NCBI RefSeq assembly: GCF_039912695.1
Contig: NZ_JBDSPJ010000007.1
Coordinates: 1 to 17,154 of the forward strand
DNA length: 17,154 nucleotides
Direction of reading: 5' to 3'
From: Pseudolysinimonas_A sp039912695
GTDB taxonomy: Bacteria; Actinomycetota; Actinomycetes; Actinomycetales; Microbacteriaceae
Every line of letters begins with the position of its first letter. Position 1 is the stretch's first letter. The position numbers and the translations under genes were made by a program. The notes under the pieces were generated by a model. That model was not told the DNA's origin and made no database searches. It was given only the letters and a program-made list of their open reading frames with translations. This document shows positions 1 through 6,602 of this stretch, one piece after another.

Positions 1-110
1 TCGGCGTCGCCTGCTTCAAGCTCGTCCCGGTCTCCTTCTGGCCGCTCGGCTCGGAGATCGTGAGCGTCGAAGAGGCCGAGGCGATGCGCGCCGGCGCCGT
101 CTACTACTGA
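1..110 (+). CDS. YccF-family inner membrane protein, C-terminal fragment
   Basis: The reading frame is open from the left edge (first full codon at base 3) to a TGA at 108-110, giving about 35 residues that include GVACFKLVPVSFWPLGSEIV. This matches the conserved end of the YccF domain, where a G-x-x-x-FK/RL-x-x-x-x-(F/L)WPFG-x-x-V pattern follows a membrane segment. YccF proteins are small inner-membrane proteins with two YccF repeats and no established biochemical role. The start and most of the protein lie outside the window. The gene converges on the zinc-ribbon SDR, with 64 bases between the two stop codons. The family call rests on a short C-terminal motif only. Confidence 0.65.
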   Translation, partial: GVACFKLVPVSFWPLGSEIVSVEEAEAMRAGAVYY

Positions 111-131
111 TAGGCGCCCGCTAGAAGACTC

Positions 132-145
132 CGGGCTGCGGCCCG
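132..145. terminator. GC-rich hairpin between convergent genes
   Basis: CGGGC (132-136) and GCCCG (141-145) form a 5-bp stem with a TGCG tetraloop, midway between the stop codons of the YccF fragment and the convergent SDR. There is no T-tract on either strand, so a bidirectional terminator role is inferred from position only. Confidence 0.3.
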
Positions 146-174
146 ACCGCTTGATCGAACGCGGACGTCGTCCT

Positions 175-1617
175 CTACCACGGCGCCGGTTCGTAGTCCT
201 TGAGAAAGCAGCCGTGGACGTCCTCGCCCGCCTCGCCGCGGACGATCGGGTCATAGACGCGGGCCGCGCCGTCGACGAGGTCCAGCGGCGCGTGGAAGCC
301 TTCGCCGGCGAGTCGCATCCTCGTCGGGTGCGGGCGCTCGTCGGTGATCCAGCCGGTGTCGACGCTCGTCATCAGGATGCCGTCGGTCTCGAACAACTCA
401 CGCGAACTGGTGCGGGTCAGCATGTTGACGGCGGCCTTCGCCATGTTCGTGTGGGGGTGTCCTGGCCCCTTATAGCCGCGCCCGAAAACACCTTCCATCG
501 CGCTGACATTCACGATGTACGTGCGTCGGGCCGGGGAAGCGGCGAGCGAGGCACGCAACTTCGAGATCAGGATGAACGGGGCCGTCTCGTTCGCCAGCTG
601 AACCTCGAGCAGTTCCAGCGGGTCGACTTCATCGACGCCTTGGGTCCAGGAATTGATCGGGGCCAGGTCGGGCACCAGGCCGCCCGCATCGATCGCGGTG
701 CCGGCGGCAAGTCGCTCGAGTGACGAGGAACCGGGGGAGAGGGCCTGCAGCGTGAGGTCGTCGGCCTGAGCCGCCGCCGCGGCGAGGATCGGATGCGCGG
801 CGACCGAGCGCGCGAGCGCTTGAGGGTGTGCGTCGTTGGTGTGCCCGAAGGTCTCGAGTTCGGGCAGCGGGCCGTCGGGCAGGGGAGCAAGCTCGGCATC
901 CACTAGCTGTTGGTAGGCGCCGGGGGAGCGGCGTACGGTCTGGGCGGCGTTGTTGATCAGGATGTCGAGCGGCCCTTGCGCGGCGACCGACTCCGCGAGC
1001 GCGATCACCTGCGCCGGGTCCCGGAGGTCGATGCCGACCACCCGCAGCCGATGGATCCACTCGGGGGAGTCGGGGAGGCCGGTGAACCGACGGACCGCAT
1101 CCCGCGGGAATCGCGTCGTGATCGTCGTGTGCGCGCCATCCCGAAGCAGTCGCAGCGCGATGTACATCCCGATCTTCGCCCGCCCACCGGTCAGCAGCGC
1201 GCGCTTTCCGGTGAGGTCGGTGCGCGCATCCCGTTTGGCGTGACTCATCGCCGCGCAGGTCGGGCAGAGCTGGTGATAGAACGCGTCGACGACCGTGTAG
1301 TCCTGTTTGCAGATGTAGCAGGCGCGCGCCTTGAGCAGCACGCCTGCGGACTGTTGGGTCGTGGCTCCCGAGATCGGGATGCCGCGCGTTTCGTCGTCGA
1401 TCCGGTCGGGAGCGCCCGTTGCGGTGGCCGCGACGACGGCGCGGTCATTCTCCTGAACGCGTGCCCGCGCCCCGAGCTTGCGCTCACGTTTGACGTCCTT
1501 GAACATCGCGGCGGTTGCCCGGCGGACGGCGACAAAGTCGGGGTCATCGTTGTCGACACGAGCCAGATCCGCTAGAACCCGGAGTGTCACCTCGAGGTCG
1601 GCAGGATCGATGGGCAC
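175..1617 (-). CDS. Long SDR-family oxidoreductase with N-terminal four-cysteine zinc ribbon
   Basis: The protein is 480 residues from the GTG at 1617, about twice a classical SDR. Residues 1-95 are charged and mostly helical-looking. A CxxC...CxxC zinc ribbon follows (C100, C103, C118, C121; CYICKQ...LCPTC). A Rossmann fold then begins with LLTGGRAKIG (141-150), a variant of TGxxxGxG, and has NNAAQT at 222-227. S372 sits in the serine position, but the four-before-lysine position is Thr (T390-N-M-A-K394), so the classical YxxxK tyrosine is absent. Bacterial and plant/fungal homologues of this zinc-ribbon SDR type are known to me by motif, but their substrate is not. The GTG was chosen because the homologous part begins soon after it and the upstream open frame is low-complexity antisense sequence. 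An AGGTGAGAG stretch 9-17 bases upstream may serve as ribosome binding site. Probably a cytosolic NAD(P)-dependent protein, perhaps not a dehydrogenase. Confidence 0.8.
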   Translation of the reverse strand: MPIDPADLEVTLRVLADLARVDNDDPDFVAVRRATAAMFKDVKRERKLGARARVQENDRAVVAATATGAPDRIDDETRGIPISGATTQQSAGVLLKARACYICKQDYTVVDAFYHQLCPTCAAMSHAKRDARTDLTGKRALLTGGRAKIGMYIALRLLRDGAHTTITTRFPRDAVRRFTGLPDSPEWIHRLRVVGIDLRDPAQVIALAESVAAQGPLDILINNAAQTVRRSPGAYQQLVDAELAPLPDGPLPELETFGHTNDAHPQALARSVAAHPILAAAAAQADDLTLQALSPGSSSLERLAAGTAIDAGGLVPDLAPINSWTQGVDEVDPLELLEVQLANETAPFILISKLRASLAASPARRTYIVNVSAMEGVFGRGYKGPGHPHTNMAKAAVNMLTRTSSRELFETDGILMTSVDTGWITDERPHPTRMRLAGEGFHAPLDLVDGAARVYDPIVRGEAGEDVHGCFLKDYEPAPW

Positions 1618-1670
1618 GTGCGATTCTCTCTCACCTGCGCCCCGATTGCCGTGCCGTCGGCGGGCGGCGC

Positions 1671-1676
1671 TACTGT
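1671..1676 (+). promoter_or_regulatory. -10 box TACTGT, leaderless geometry
   Basis: TACTGT fits the actinobacterial TANNNT -10 pattern and lies exactly 6 bases before the ATG at 1683, so a transcript would begin at or next to the ATG. A possible -35, TTGCCG (1646-1651), is 19 bases away, which is longer than ideal. Confidence 0.35.
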
Positions 1677-1682
1677 GACCGC

Positions 1683-1784
1683 ATGGTCGATCACGACATG
1701 TCCCCAATGCCGGAACGAGTCGAGTCCGCCGCGCCGCTGAAGGAAGTTGCGTCTGTGCCGGGTGTTGGGGGCAAGAGAAGTTGA
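1683..1784 (+). CDS. Possible 33-residue leaderless small ORF upstream of the DMT exporter
   Basis: This is an ATG-initiated ORF of 33 codons beginning MVDHDMSPMPERVESAAPL and ending at TGA 1782-1784. I do not recognise the peptide; it has no signal sequence or transmembrane segment. Support comes from the TACTGT box exactly 6 bases upstream, the same geometry as three other starts in this window. It ends inside or just before the start region of the EamA gene, which is in another frame, so it could be a leader peptide, the original N-terminus of the exporter separated by a frameshift, or a chance ORF. Confidence 0.3.
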   Translation: MVDHDMSPMPERVESAAPLKEVASVPGVGGKRS

Positions 1785-2742
1785 CCCTCGCCCTGAGCCG
1801 AGCTGTACGCCGTCGCGCGCATTGAGAACCAATCGAGCACTTCTCGCCGGTTTTGCCGTTGTGGTCTTGTGGGCATCCGCGTTTCCTGCGATCCGAGTTG
1901 CTGCTCCCGCGATGGGAGTGATCGGACTCTCTTTCGCACGGCTCGCAGTGGCCGCGATCACGCTGGTCGTTGTCGCTCTCATCGTCAGAGCACGGATGCC
2001 CAAGCTCCGAGACCTCGGCTGGATCGCGGCCTGCGGGTTCTTCGGTATGGCCGCATACCAACTGCTTCTCAACTGGGGCGAACTGTCTGTGCCCGCAGGA
2101 ACGGCCAGCATCATCGTCGCCGCAGCTCCGCTTGTGTCGGTCGCCGTCGCGCGCATCCTCTTCTCTGAACGCATCTCACGCGTCACCATCGTGGGCAGCA
2201 TGATCGCTCTCGCGGGCGTCGTGTTCGTGTGCCTCGCCCGAGCGGGCGTGTCTCTATCGACGGCGGTGTGGATCGTAGTCGCGGCGATGGTGGTGCAAGG
2301 CATCTACCATCCGCTGCAACGCCCCCTCCTGAAGCGATACACCAGCATCGAAGTGGCCTGCTACGCGATGGTCGCGGGCACGGTCATGACCCTTCCACTT
2401 GTGCCGTTCGACGTCGGTGGGTTGCTGGGCGCCGGCCTCGCGCCGTGGCTTGCGGCGATCTACCTCGGGCTGCTGCCGTCGGCTGCGGGGTTCGTTCTGT
2501 GGGCCTACGCGGTCGCGCGGATGCCGGTCGCGGTGTCGACCTCACTGCTCTACCTCGTCCCGCCAGTTGCGGTGCTCATTGCCTGGCTCTGGCTCGGGGA
2601 GCTTCCCGTACTTCCTGAGCTACTCGGCGGGGTAGTCGTGATCATCGGTGTCGTCACCATCTCGCAGGTGCCGCGGCTTCTCGCCCAACGAGCAGCACGG
2701 CGGGCAGCCGGCGGGACTGCTACTCCGGAGTCGGAGACGTGA
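1762..2742 (+). CDS. EamA/DMT-family transporter
   Basis: This is an inner-membrane exporter of the drug/metabolite transporter superfamily with about ten hydrophobic segments, arranged as two EamA repeats. The first repeat begins near ALLAGFAVVVLWASAFPAIR, a typical EamA opening, and the second near VSLSTAVWIVVAAMVVQGIY. The substrate cannot be read from the sequence. The start is uncertain. A TTG at 1747 directly abuts AGGAAG, a GTG at 1762 has AGGAAG 15 bases upstream, and a TTG at 1822 gives the shortest family-like N-terminus (MRTNRALLAGF). I list the GTG. The 3' end overlaps the convergent antiporter by 23 bases (2720-2742), so each gene ends inside the other. Confidence 0.85.
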   Translation: MLGAREVDPRPEPSCTPSRALRTNRALLAGFAVVVLWASAFPAIRVAAPAMGVIGLSFARLAVAAITLVVVALIVRARMPKLRDLGWIAACGFFGMAAYQLLLNWGELSVPAGTASIIVAAAPLVSVAVARILFSERISRVTIVGSMIALAGVVFVCLARAGVSLSTAVWIVVAAMVVQGIYHPLQRPLLKRYTSIEVACYAMVAGTVMTLPLVPFDVGGLLGAGLAPWLAAIYLGLLPSAAGFVLWAYAVARMPVAVSTSLLYLVPPVAVLIAWLWLGELPVLPELLGGVVVIIGVVTISQVPRLLAQRAARRAAGGTATPESET

Positions 2743-4180
2743 ACTGGTCCTCGAGGGATGCGTCGCCGTCGGCCTGAGTGAGCACCACGTCGCCAGCCTC
2801 AAGGGTCGTTGCGTTGCGAACGGGGATGTTGCGCCCCGATCGACTAATCAAGCTGATCCAGTCGACGTTGCCGTGGGCGACGTCGGCGACGGTTCGCCCA
2901 TCTGCGGGGGATCCGGCCGCTACAACGTGCCGGTGCAAGCCGTCGGGCTCGTCGGCAAAGCGGATGTCGAGCGACCACGGTCGAACGGGTATCGCGTGGG
3001 TGGGTACCCGGAACAGCCGGGCAAACAGTGGGACCAGTCCACCTTGGAGCAGCACCGAGATGACGACGACGATGAAAATGATCGCGTAGAGGCGGTCGGC
3101 GTCGGCTACCCCGGACCCAAGGATGAGCATCCCGAGCAGAATCGGCACGGCGCCCTTGAGCCCAGCCCAGAGCACGAAAGCACGCTCGCCGCGTCGCAAT
3201 CGAACCGGCGCAATCAGGAGCCCCACGAGTACCGGTCGGATGACAAAAATCAGCAGTGCGGCAATCGCAAAGCCCGCAATCAACACATCCGGCTGGAACA
3301 CGTCGGCGAGCCGAACGCTGAGGCCGAGCAGGATGAAGACAGCGATCTCGGCCAAGCTCGCCATCCCGGAATTGAATCGCACGATGTCACGCTTATAGGG
3401 TGCCCGCACGTCTCCGACCAGAATTCCGGCGATAAATGCTGCCAGGAACCCCGACCCGCCGAAGGCTGCGGCCAGCGCGTAAAGCAGCACGGCGGCCACG
3501 ATCGGGAAGATCACGGTGAGCGCCTCATCTGCGAGATGTCCGTGGCGCAAGACCCAGGTAAGTGCCAATCCGCCACCGATGCCGACAATCGCACCGATCG
3601 CGAGCTGCAGTGTGAAGGCTCCGAGGCCGTTGCCTATCGCCTGCCACCCCGTGCCGGTGACGCCGATCAGCGTCACCATGAGCGCGATGCCAACCGGGTC
3701 GTTCGCCCCGGACTCGCCCTCGAGGATCGTTCCCGAACGTCCCAAGATTTCGCGTTGGCCGAGCACCGAGAACACGACGGCCGGGTCGGTCGGTGACAGG
3801 GCTGCGCCGAGGAGCAGCGAGCTCGTCCAGTCGAAGCCGAGCAGGAAATGAGCGGCCGCCGCGATAGCCGCGGCAGTGACCGCTGTTCCGGCGATACCGA
3901 TGAGGGTGATGGCCCCCAACGATCCGCGAATGCGCTTCCAGCCGATCCGCATCCCGCCGTCGAAGAGGATGACGACCAAAGCGATGCTGACCACTCGCTC
4001 ATCAATGAGTCGAGCGGTGTCTTCAAAGGCGGGGAGGAAGAGCGCAGCGACCGACGCCAGAATGAGGAACAGCGCAGGTGCCGGCACACGAAGCAGCCGT
4101 GTCAGGCGATTCGAGAAGACTGCGCCGAGAACCACCGCCGCGCAGATCAGCACGATCAGCGTGAAGTTCGCGTCTTGCAT
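2720..4180 (-). CDS. CPA1-type cation/proton (probably K+/H+) antiporter with C-terminal TrkA-C-like domain
   Basis: The protein has 486 residues, with about twelve membrane segments in residues 1-385 and a soluble tail near 395-480 that resembles an RCK/TrkA-C ligand-binding domain. Antiporter motifs are clear: LFDGGMRI (72-79), SPTDPAVVFSVLG (129-141), and EGESGANDPVGIAL with the ion-binding Asn160-Asp161 pair. AGLKGAVPI is a later conserved helix. Family members with this tail (NhaP2/CvrA-like) exchange K+ or Na+ for protons, so K+/H+ exchange is the likeliest role; the ion is inferred. The ATG at 4180 follows AAAGGG at a 6-base spacing. The gene is divergent from the MBL hydrolase and convergent with the EamA gene, so it is a single-gene unit. 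A GC-rich antisense frame of 382 codons over it is a codon-bias shadow. Confidence 0.9.
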   Translation of the reverse strand: MQDANFTLIVLICAAVVLGAVFSNRLTRLLRVPAPALFLILASVAALFLPAFEDTARLIDERVVSIALVVILFDGGMRIGWKRIRGSLGAITLIGIAGTAVTAAAIAAAAHFLLGFDWTSSLLLGAALSPTDPAVVFSVLGQREILGRSGTILEGESGANDPVGIALMVTLIGVTGTGWQAIGNGLGAFTLQLAIGAIVGIGGGLALTWVLRHGHLADEALTVIFPIVAAVLLYALAAAFGGSGFLAAFIAGILVGDVRAPYKRDIVRFNSGMASLAEIAVFILLGLSVRLADVFQPDVLIAGFAIAALLIFVIRPVLVGLLIAPVRLRRGERAFVLWAGLKGAVPILLGMLILGSGVADADRLYAIIFIVVVISVLLQGGLVPLFARLFRVPTHAIPVRPWSLDIRFADEPDGLHRHVVAAGSPADGRTVADVAHGNVDWISLISRSGRNIPVRNATTLEAGDVVLTQADGDASLEDQFTSPTPE

Positions 4181-4340
4181 CGATGCCCTTTCGAACCGGA
4201 TGACCGCCGCTTCTGACCAGACTCCGAAGCTCCTTCCAGACTATCGGGGCGTCCACTGACCGGCCCTGGGGAGGGAGCCGTCGCAAACTCGGTGGCGGCG
4301 TTCCTGGACTTTCTGGCACAGTTTTAGGGATGACGACTGA
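4181..4340. other. Divergent intergenic region, no clear regulatory site
   Basis: This gap separates the antiporter and MBL hydrolase starts and must hold both promoters. Apart from the antiporter ribosome binding site (AAAGGG on the minus strand) I see no convincing -35/-10 pair and no strong dyad. Confidence 0.4.
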
Positions 4341-5162
4341 ATGCGAAGCAAGACCGTGCTGACTCAGATCGCGGAAGGCGTGCACGTGCACCAGAGCGCG
4401 TTCCTCCAGAGCAATGCCGGGGTCGTGAACGGGCTCGACGGCGTGCTGCTTATCGACCCTGGGATCAGCGGCGAGGAACTTGAAGGCTTGGCGACAGAGC
4501 TGTCGGCTTCGGGCCAGACCGTCGTCGCGGGCTTCTCAACGCATCCTCACTGGGATCACCTGCTCTGGCACGCCGCGTTCGGCGACGTGCCTCGTTACGG
4601 CACCGCGCTGTGTGCCGCCACTGCAGCGGCTCGGCTTTCGGGTGACCTGACCGCGATCGCAAAGGCGGTGGGCATCCCGGACGACGTGCCACTCGACCTG
4701 ATCGGCCGCATCACCGGCTTGCCCGAGGGCACGACCGAGCTTCCGTGGGAAGGCCCTCGGGTGCAGATCATCCAGCACAGCGCGCACGCCGCGGGTCACG
4801 CTGCGCTGTTGATCGAGGAGAGCGGAGTGCTCTTCGTTGGCGACATGCTGTCGGACGTGTTGGTGCCGGTGCTCAACGCCAACGCCGCCGATCCGATCGA
4901 GGAGTACCTCGACGCGCTCGCGCTGCTCGAGGGGCTGGCTGGCTCGGTCGAGGTGTTCGTGCCCGGTCACGGTTCCGTCGGGGGAGCGGACCAGCTACTC
5001 GCGCGGATCGACCAGGACCGCGCCTACCTGCACGCTCTTCGTGAGGAGCAGGTCGTGAGCGACTCGCGGATTGGACCCGCGGCGAAGCCAGGCTGGGAGT
5101 TTGTCAGCGCGTTGCACGCCAGCCAGGTGCAGCGCCTCGCCGACAAGAAGTCACCTCAATGA
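4341..5162 (+). CDS. MBL-fold metallo-hydrolase
   Basis: The 273-residue protein has the metallo-beta-lactamase fold signature: HPHWDH at residues 68-73 (HxHxDH), His153 in AGHAALL, Asp168 in FVGDMLSD, and His210 in FVPGHG. Together these are a complete set of two-zinc ligands. There is no signal peptide, so the enzyme is cytosolic. The family includes glyoxalase II-like thioesterases, lactonases and other hydrolases; nothing here fixes the substrate. The ATG at 4341 follows AGGGA about 10 bases upstream. Another ATG at 4330 opens only a 10-codon frame. The gene is divergent from the antiporter across a 160-base gap and converges on the small lipoprotein gene 16 bases downstream. Confidence 0.88.
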   Translation: MRSKTVLTQIAEGVHVHQSAFLQSNAGVVNGLDGVLLIDPGISGEELEGLATELSASGQTVVAGFSTHPHWDHLLWHAAFGDVPRYGTALCAATAAARLSGDLTAIAKAVGIPDDVPLDLIGRITGLPEGTTELPWEGPRVQIIQHSAHAAGHAALLIEESGVLFVGDMLSDVLVPVLNANAADPIEEYLDALALLEGLAGSVEVFVPGHGSVGGADQLLARIDQDRAYLHALREEQVVSDSRIGPAAKPGWEFVSALHASQVQRLADKKSPQ

Positions 5163-5178
5163 CCTCTGGCCGTGACGC

Positions 5179-5655
5179 TCAGCTCGTCGCTTCCAGCCAG
5201 ACGGATGCCGCGGTCGTGTCCGTCGTGAAATTCAACTGCCAGCATCCGGGCGCGTCGAGCACGATGCCGGTGCCCCACTCACGGCCGGGCCTCTCGTAGT
5301 TACTGCCGCCGTGCGCGTCGGGCCCCCAGGAGAGCGGATGCGCGGTTCCGTCCGGCGCCAGAAGTTGCACGTGCAGGTCGCCGTCGCCGACCATCCGCCA
5401 GACGATCTTGATGTCGGACCCGGTATGGATCCCGGGCTGGTCCGCCATGATCCAACCGAACAGGCTGGTGTCGCCGTGGGTGGGCGTTCCGCGGACCTCC
5501 GGCAAGCCGAGAGAGATCGGTGACGCGGGCGCGCACCCCGCTGCGCCGTCAGGGGTTGTCTCCGTTGTCGTCGGCGGGGGAGTCGTGACCGGGGCGGTCG
5601 CGCATCCGGCGAGCGTCAGGACGACGGCGAATGCGGCAACCGCGAACCGGACCAT
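5179..5655 (-). CDS. Small secreted lipoprotein of unknown function
   Basis: The protein has 158 residues. A type II signal peptide runs MVRFAVAAFAVVLTLAGC, with lipobox LAGC and lipidated Cys18, followed by a Thr/Pro-rich linker typical of actinobacterial lipoproteins (residues 19-37). The mature part has GDLHVQLLAPDGTAHPLSWG and a C-terminal GCWQLNFTTD, suggesting a small beta-sandwich exposed on the outer face of the membrane with one possible Cys pair. I do not recognise the family. The start has no clear Shine-Dalgarno but has TAAGCT exactly 6 bases before the ATG, consistent with a leaderless mRNA. It converges on the MBL hydrolase gene. Confidence 0.8.
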   Translation of the reverse strand: MVRFAVAAFAVVLTLAGCATAPVTTPPPTTTETTPDGAAGCAPASPISLGLPEVRGTPTHGDTSLFGWIMADQPGIHTGSDIKIVWRMVGDGDLHVQLLAPDGTAHPLSWGPDAHGGSNYERPGREWGTGIVLDAPGCWQLNFTTDTTAASVWLEATS

Positions 5656-5661
5656 CGGCCC

Positions 5662-5667
5662 AGCTTA
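5662..5667 (-). promoter_or_regulatory. -10 box TAAGCT, leaderless geometry
   Basis: On the minus strand TAAGCT (TANNNT) is followed by six bases and then the ATG of the lipoprotein gene at 5655. No convincing -35 is visible. Confidence 0.4.
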
Positions 5668-5755
5668 GGTCCGGGCTCGTTGGTGACTTTCGGGTCGCTC
5701 CGATCTGTCTGATGCGCCGGCATAGGGCTGCTCTCGGGTGATGTCTTTGAGACAG

Positions 5756-5761
5756 TAAATT
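5756..5761 (+). promoter_or_regulatory. Candidate -10 box TAAATT of the SDR/sterol-reductase operon
   Basis: TAAATT fits TANNNT and is AT-rich against a GC-rich background, 52 bases before the GTG at 5814. No canonical -35 is seen at 16-18 bases. The perfect palindrome starts 3 bases downstream, where a bound repressor would block initiation. Confidence 0.35.
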
Positions 5762-5764
5762 TGG

Positions 5765-5776
5765 CTGAGCGCTCAG
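5765..5776. promoter_or_regulatory. Perfect 12-bp palindrome CTGAGCGCTCAG, probable operator
   Basis: CTGAGCGCTCAG is its own reverse complement and lies between the candidate -10 box and the GTG of the SDR gene. The TGAGCGCTCA core is of a kind often bound by TetR-family dimers. No regulator gene is adjacent, so the protein that binds it would be encoded elsewhere. The operator role is inferred from symmetry and position. Confidence 0.45.
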
Positions 5777-5813
5777 GACCGAGTCGCTCCCTTGTGCCCG
5801 AAAGGCGATCCTT

Positions 5814-6602
5814 GTGAGAGCGACGCAATTCACCGATTCGTACGGGCCGTACGCCTTGGTCGCCGGGGGATCGGACGGGCTGGGCGCCGCCTTCGCCGGC
5901 GCGATCGCGCGCCGCGGAGTGAACCTCGTTCTGCTGGCCCGCCAAGAAGATCGCCTGAAGGCGACCGCGGCTCGCCTCAAGGAGACCCATGGCGTCGATG
6001 TCGTTGCTGTTGCCGCGGACATGGCGGACTACGAAAGCGTCAAACACCTTGTGGGCGAACTCGACCTCCCTATCGGCCTCCTGGTCTACGACGCCGCTTA
6101 CGCTCCCATCGGCAGATTCGAAGACGTGACCGAAGACCAGCTGGCACGCGCCGCGGCCGTCAACGTACAGGCCCCGCTGCTGCTCGCGAAGTTACTGTCG
6201 ACCCCGATGATCGAGCGAGGGAGCGGCGGCATCGTGCTGATGTCGTCCCTCGCCGGGTCGCAGGGCAGCCCGAACATCGCGGCTTACGCGGCGACGAAGG
6301 CGTTCAACACGATCCTGGCCGAGGGCCTGTGGAGTGAACTCAAGCCCCGCGGCGTCGACGTGCTCGCCTGCACGGCCGGCGCTATTCTGACCCCTGGCTA
6401 CCAGCAGGTGGAGGGCGCCAAACCCGCACCGGGAACGATGAAAGCCGCCGACGTCGCCGAGCAAACGCTCAACGCACTGGGCAAGGGTCCGATCGTCATT
6501 CCCGGAGCCGTCAACAAGATCGGTCGCTTCGTGCTCACCCGGCTGCTCAGCAGACGAGCCGCCATTGCCATCATGTCGAAAAACACCGGAGGCCTGTCGT
6601 GA
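5814..6602 (+). CDS. SDR-family NAD(P)-dependent oxidoreductase, first gene of the sterol-reductase operon
   Basis: The 262-residue protein is a classical SDR. Its glycine motif is VAGGSDGLGAA (16-26; Ala in place of the usual Thr), with ARQEDRL after beta-2, which suggests NADP preference. The catalytic Ser is in MSSLAGSQG and the motif YAATK supplies Tyr and Lys. The usual NNAG is replaced by YDAA. It resembles ketoreductase/hydroxysteroid-dehydrogenase-like SDRs; the substrate is unknown. The GTG start at 5814 has AAAGG about 9 bases upstream. Its TGA overlaps the GTG of the ERG4/ERG24-like gene (GTGA at 6599-6602), so the two are translationally coupled and probably act on the same substrate. 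Confidence 0.88.
   Translation: MRATQFTDSYGPYALVAGGSDGLGAAFAGAIARRGVNLVLLARQEDRLKATAARLKETHGVDVVAVAADMADYESVKHLVGELDLPIGLLVYDAAYAPIGRFEDVTEDQLARAAAVNVQAPLLLAKLLSTPMIERGSGGIVLMSSLAGSQGSPNIAAYAATKAFNTILAEGLWSELKPRGVDVLACTAGAILTPGYQQVEGAKPAPGTMKAADVAEQTLNALGKGPIVIPGAVNKIGRFVLTRLLSRRAAIAIMSKNTGGLS

Noticed and set aside
1618..2061. N-terminal extension of the zinc-ribbon SDR frame
   Set aside because: The extra residues are antisense to the EamA gene and its leader and do not resemble the family; the GTG at 1617 gives a sensible start.
2648..3796. 382-codon plus-strand frame opposite the antiporter
   Set aside because: Low-complexity Arg/Asp/Glu/His-rich translation without domains, lying wholly antisense to a clear membrane transporter; a typical GC-bias shadow.
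5743..5755. TGTCT-TTG-AGACA inverted repeat upstream of the SDR/sterol-reductase operon as an insertion-sequence end
   Set aside because: The arms are only 5 bp, and no transposase fragment or second end is visible.
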